Shown here one piece after another: positions 59,085 to 64,000 of a DNA stretch of 64,000 nucleotides. The DNA comes from Bradyrhizobium sp. 199 (GTDB taxonomy: Bacteria > Pseudomonadota > Alphaproteobacteria > Rhizobiales > Xanthobacteraceae), in the NCBI RefSeq assembly GCF_023073355.1, contig NZ_JADPJI010000002.1, forward strand, positions 62,001-126,000. Reading direction: 5' to 3'. Under the pieces are notes generated by a model. That model was not told the DNA's origin and searched no databases. It was given only the letters and a program-made list of their open reading frames with translations. Position numbers and translations under genes: made by a program. Every line of letters starts with the position of its first letter. Within the stretch, counting starts at the first letter, position 1.

Positions 59085-59106
59085 CACCTCTCCTACGGGA
59101 GAGGTG
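59085..59106. other. Perfect hairpin between gyrB and the membrane protein gene
   Basis: CACCTCTCC-TACG-GGAGAGGTG is a 9-bp perfect stem with a 4-base loop, downstream of gyrB on the minus strand. There is no T run, so it may be a small repeat or mRNA-stability element rather than a true terminator. Confidence 0.5.
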
Positions 59107-59145
59107 ATCGGTGCGCGCGATCGGCACCGCCGAAGCAAACGCGCG

Positions 59146-61665
<2,520 letters not shown>

Positions 61666-61698
61666 CTAGCGCAAAGTATCCTCCGGCAACCCTTTGAG

Positions 61699-61726
61699 CA
61701 GATAGGGTTTTTCGGCGACTTTTCAA
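61699..61726 (-). promoter_or_regulatory. Candidate gyrB promoter
   Basis: On the minus strand TTGAAA (61721-61726) and TATCTG (61699-61704) are 16 bases apart, about 118 bases upstream of the gyrB start. A small palindrome GGCTTTCAAAAGCC (61728-61741) is adjacent. The rest of 61582-62004 holds only the family A repeat below and no gene that I see. Confidence 0.45.
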
Positions 61727-61856
61727 GGCTTTTGAAAGCCGGTTCCTAGGCTTGCAAAAAGTGCGATTCGAGGACGCGTTTTGGGTCTCGAAAGGCGTGG
61801 ATTTTTCATGTTCAGGAAGGCTGGTTTCGGGCGCCTTGGGCGGCATTCACAGGTCG

Positions 61857-61949
61857 TCGTCACGCCCTTGTCGCGGGCATCCACGCCTTTGCCGCCGTGG
61901 GGGAGAAGGCGTGGATGGCCGGGACGAGTGTTTAGCCCGGCCATGACGA
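61857..61949. repeat. Palindromic repeat, family A
   Basis: GTCGTCACGCCCTTGTCGCG...GGCATCCACGCC...GGCGTGGATGGCCGGGACG...CCCGGCCATGACGAC; fourth copy of the family in the window. It lies between gyrB and the repeat-containing protein gene. Confidence 0.8.
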
Positions 61950-62004
61950 CGTGAGGCATTCGCGGTCGGCCAACACGCTACGCGCGCCGAAAGGCATCGC
62001 GGCC

Positions 62005-64000
62005 TCAATACATCTGAAGCGGCAGCACGTCGCCGCCGGGGCCCACCAGAAGGCCCCAGGCCTCGCCGGCGGCAACAGTCAGGGCCTCAGTGCGGGCGGG
62101 CTGCCCGGGCATGCGCAGCGCGTACTGGTACTTGCCCGGCGGCAGATCGAGCATCGGTCCCTTCGGCGATTGCGGGCCGCCGGCGCCGGCCGCGATCTTG
62201 ACCGTCTGCTTGTTGATCGTCAGCGAGGCCTCGCTCGGTCCCATATTTCCGAGCATGAGCTTCGCCTGTCCCGCCTTTGGCATGATGCCGGTCTTGGCTG
62301 CCGCATCGGAATTCTTCTGCGCCAGATGGACAGTGGTCTCGCCTTTGGTGCGGCCGAGTTTGAGCACGGCCGGGCCCTGCGGTGAGGTGAAGTCGATTTG
62401 TGCGCGATCTGCGGACATAGCTGCGCCGTCGCTCTTTTCCTGCCAGCCGAGCTTGGCCAACTCCGCTCGATAAAAGGCGAGGACATCCTGGAGCGGTGCC
62501 GGGACGCTGGCTCGCAGCTCGCGGCGGAGTGGAGCCTCTCCGCCGGGTATCTTCGTGGTCTCAAACGATTTCGACGAATGCTGCGTCGGAACGGGCAGTT
62601 GGGAGTCAGGATCTGGCTTGAGCGGTTCGGAGGACTTGGCCTGTCCTTCCGCCTCCGTGCTGGCCTCAGGCTTGGCCCCAGCCATCACGAGGCCCGATCC
62701 GTCGGCGCGAACATTCACCTTCGGACCCATCTGCATCACGGTCATCGAGATCGACTTGCCGCCCTTGGAGAACGCCATCACCGCCATGTTGGGCTGCTTG
62801 ATGACGGAGGGCTGCTCCTTCCAGCCCGATCCCTTCAGCGCCGAGCGATAGAAGCTGCTGAGTGCCTTCACGCTCGATGTCGAGGAGAATTCCAGCTGGC
62901 CGTCACCACCTTCGAACTTCACGTCTTCGGCGCCTTCGGGCAGCGGCACCGGCGTCTTGCTGTCGGCGAGCGCAGTGAGCGGCGCGTCCGACAGCGCGGC
63001 GGCCTGCGACTTCCGCCTGGCCTCATCGGCAGCGATGAGCTGCTGAGCCGCACCCAGGGCATCGCCCAGGAACCTGTCGTCGGCCTCCTTCTTCGCCTTG
63101 GCGCGGGCCGCAAGCGCTGATTCCTTCACCTGCGCGATCAGGCTGATCATGGTGAAATCATATTTGCGGCCGAGCCGCAGCACGCCGGTTTCCTCGGCGG
63201 AAGAGATCTTGATCGCGACCTCGTCGCCGGGCGCAAGCGGCGCGTTTCCGTCTTCCTGCCAGCCGCGCGCGGCGAGCTCGCGATGATAGAAGGCGAGCAC
63301 GGCCGGCAGCTCGGCCATCGCGGCGGCGCTGATCTCGCGCTTGTTGGAGCTTGCGCTGCCGAGGCCTCGCGCCGATTTGGTCGGCTTGGGCCGTGGCAGC
63401 CCGGCCATGTCATCATCGGCCTCGAGCTCCTGGGGCAGCGCGAACGGCGCCACCTTGATCTCGACATTGGTGCGGCCATCGTCGCGGCGGATCAAAGTCA
63501 GCATCACCGGCTTCTGCTTGTAGAACTGCGTCGTGTCGCCATCGGGATGATCGTAGAACGCGCGCATGCCGTTCAGGACGATCTCGTTGAGATCGGCATT
63601 CGGCCAGCGCGAGGCTGTCTGGGGCGTCAGCTTGCGCCATCCCATCGCAACCATGTCCTTCGCAAAGAACTCCGCGGTCGCATCGAGCGCGCCGGGCGCG
63701 ATGCAGCCGAGATAGGGCCTTGTGCCATCGAACACGAGGTCGCTCGCGGCGTCGGGAAACGGCACGTTCGAATAGATCCGGTCGGTCGTGTAATAGACCA
63801 CGGACTGGTCCGGGCGGCCGAGCGCCTGCGTGAAGTGAACCGAAAGCCCCTGCCGCCCCTTCTTGAATTTCAGCGCGGTGCCCCTCTCCTCCAGCGGCAG
63901 GACGTAGGGCACCCAGCCTTCGGCGCTCAGGAGTTTGCGCACGGCCTGCGACGTCGCGCCTTGGGGCGTCGGCACACGATATTCGAGGCGGTAGGGATCG
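62005..64000 (-). CDS. Large repeat-containing protein, 5' end outside window
   Basis: At least 665 residues; the frame is open to the window edge, so the true start is beyond 64000. I do not recognise a named family. Four copies of a FYRxEL...GW unit are visible (residues counted from 63975): FFAKDMVAMGW (W113), FYHRELAARGW (W239), FYRSALKGSGW (W385) and FYRAELAKLGW (W511). Each is followed by a beta-rich stretch, e.g. LKLGRTKGETTVHLAQ. An Ala/Lys-rich helical linker lies at about 283-330. A C-terminal beta domain has LPPGKYQYALRMPGQPA and ends GGDVLPLQMY. The GKY-type end resembles a PEGA-like fold. Likely exported, but the signal would be outside the window. Confidence 0.72.
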   Translation of the reverse strand, partial: DPYRLEYRVPTPQGATSQAVRKLLSAEGWVPYVLPLEERGTALKFKKGRQGLSVHFTQALGRPDQSVVYYTTDRIYSNVPFPDAASDLVFDGTRPYLGCIAPGALDATAEFFAKDMVAMGWRKLTPQTASRWPNADLNEIVLNGMRAFYDHPDGDTTQFYKQKPVMLTLIRRDDGRTNVEIKVAPFALPQELEADDDMAGLPRPKPTKSARGLGSASSNKREISAAAMAELPAVLAFYHRELAARGWQEDGNAPLAPGDEVAIKISSAEETGVLRLGRKYDFTMISLIAQVKESALAARAKAKKEADDRFLGDALGAAQQLIAADEARRKSQAAALSDAPLTALADSKTPVPLPEGAEDVKFEGGDGQLEFSSTSSVKALSSFYRSALKGSGWKEQPSVIKQPNMAVMAFSKGGKSISMTVMQMGPKVNVRADGSGLVMAGAKPEASTEAEGQAKSSEPLKPDPDSQLPVPTQHSSKSFETTKIPGGEAPLRRELRASVPAPLQDVLAFYRAELAKLGWQEKSDGAAMSADRAQIDFTSPQGPAVLKLGRTKGETTVHLAQKNSDAAAKTGIMPKAGQAKLMLGNMGPSEASLTINKQTVKIAAGAGGPQSPKGPMLDLPPGKYQYALRMPGQPARTEALTVAAGEAWGLLVGPGGDVLPLQMY

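Overview
The window is high-GC chromosomal DNA from an alphaproteobacterium, almost certainly Bradyrhizobium or a close relative. The main clues are an Irr iron regulator with the rhizobial heme-regulatory motif (GCPWHDV, Cys29, His117-119), the gene order irr-fabA-fabB-fabI beside the large pnp...rimP and lnt...trpS housekeeping blocks, and many copies of several imperfect palindromic intergenic repeats. I see no rRNA or tRNA gene, no CRISPR array, no insertion sequence and no prophage. The content is core genome.

Layout. (1) 1-2012: the start of a 2-hydroxyacid dehydrogenase gene (cut by the window edge), a secreted SH3-domain protein, and irr. (2) 2364-5125: fabA, fabB and fabI (type II fatty acid synthesis), divergent from irr. 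(3) 5233-10549: a GST, a frame-broken secreted-protein pseudogene, a GNAT acetyltransferase, and the divergent oxyR/katG peroxide-defence pair. (4) 10767-21155, all on the minus strand: rimP-nusA-ylxR-infB-rbfA-truB-rpsO-pnp, a transcription/translation operon. It has a visible promoter, a leader terminator before rimP, a terminator after rpsO and a long stem-loop in the pnp leader. (5) 21527-36147, nearly all minus strand: DUF2336, trmB, an M20 peptidase, an XRE regulator, lnt, corC, ybeY, phoH, miaB, a HAD phosphatase, fur, rimI, tsaB, a NifU-like scaffold, a UspA protein and trpS. These are mostly tRNA modification, ribosome maturation, lipoprotein and iron genes in an order widely kept in alphaproteobacteria. 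(6) 36259-53706: murJ, an adenosine kinase-like PfkB protein, an acyl-CoA synthetase, two different serine beta-lactamase-fold hydrolases, a succinate-semialdehyde dehydrogenase, a SulP-STAS-cNMP fusion transporter, purC, a pirin, a GNAT, a membrane-anchored AraC regulator and an MmgE/PrpD protein. (7) 53825-64000: a FUSC membrane protein, DUF2867, a MATE exporter, a MurA-type enolpyruvyl transferase with Asp in place of the usual active-site Cys, a small membrane protein, gyrB, and a large repeat-containing protein whose start lies beyond the window.

No obviously new multigene system stands out. The most interesting signals are regulatory or protein-level: the overlapping iron-control elements upstream of irr, with fur encoded in the same window; two RNA leader structures (rimP, pnp); a perfect inverted repeat upstream of the XRE gene; the Cys-to-Asp MurA; the SulP fusion; the four-fold FYRxEL/GW repeat protein; and a pseudogene that one base in a G run would largely repair. 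Start codons were chosen from ribosome-binding sites, overlaps and family numbering, and several differ from the longest open frame.
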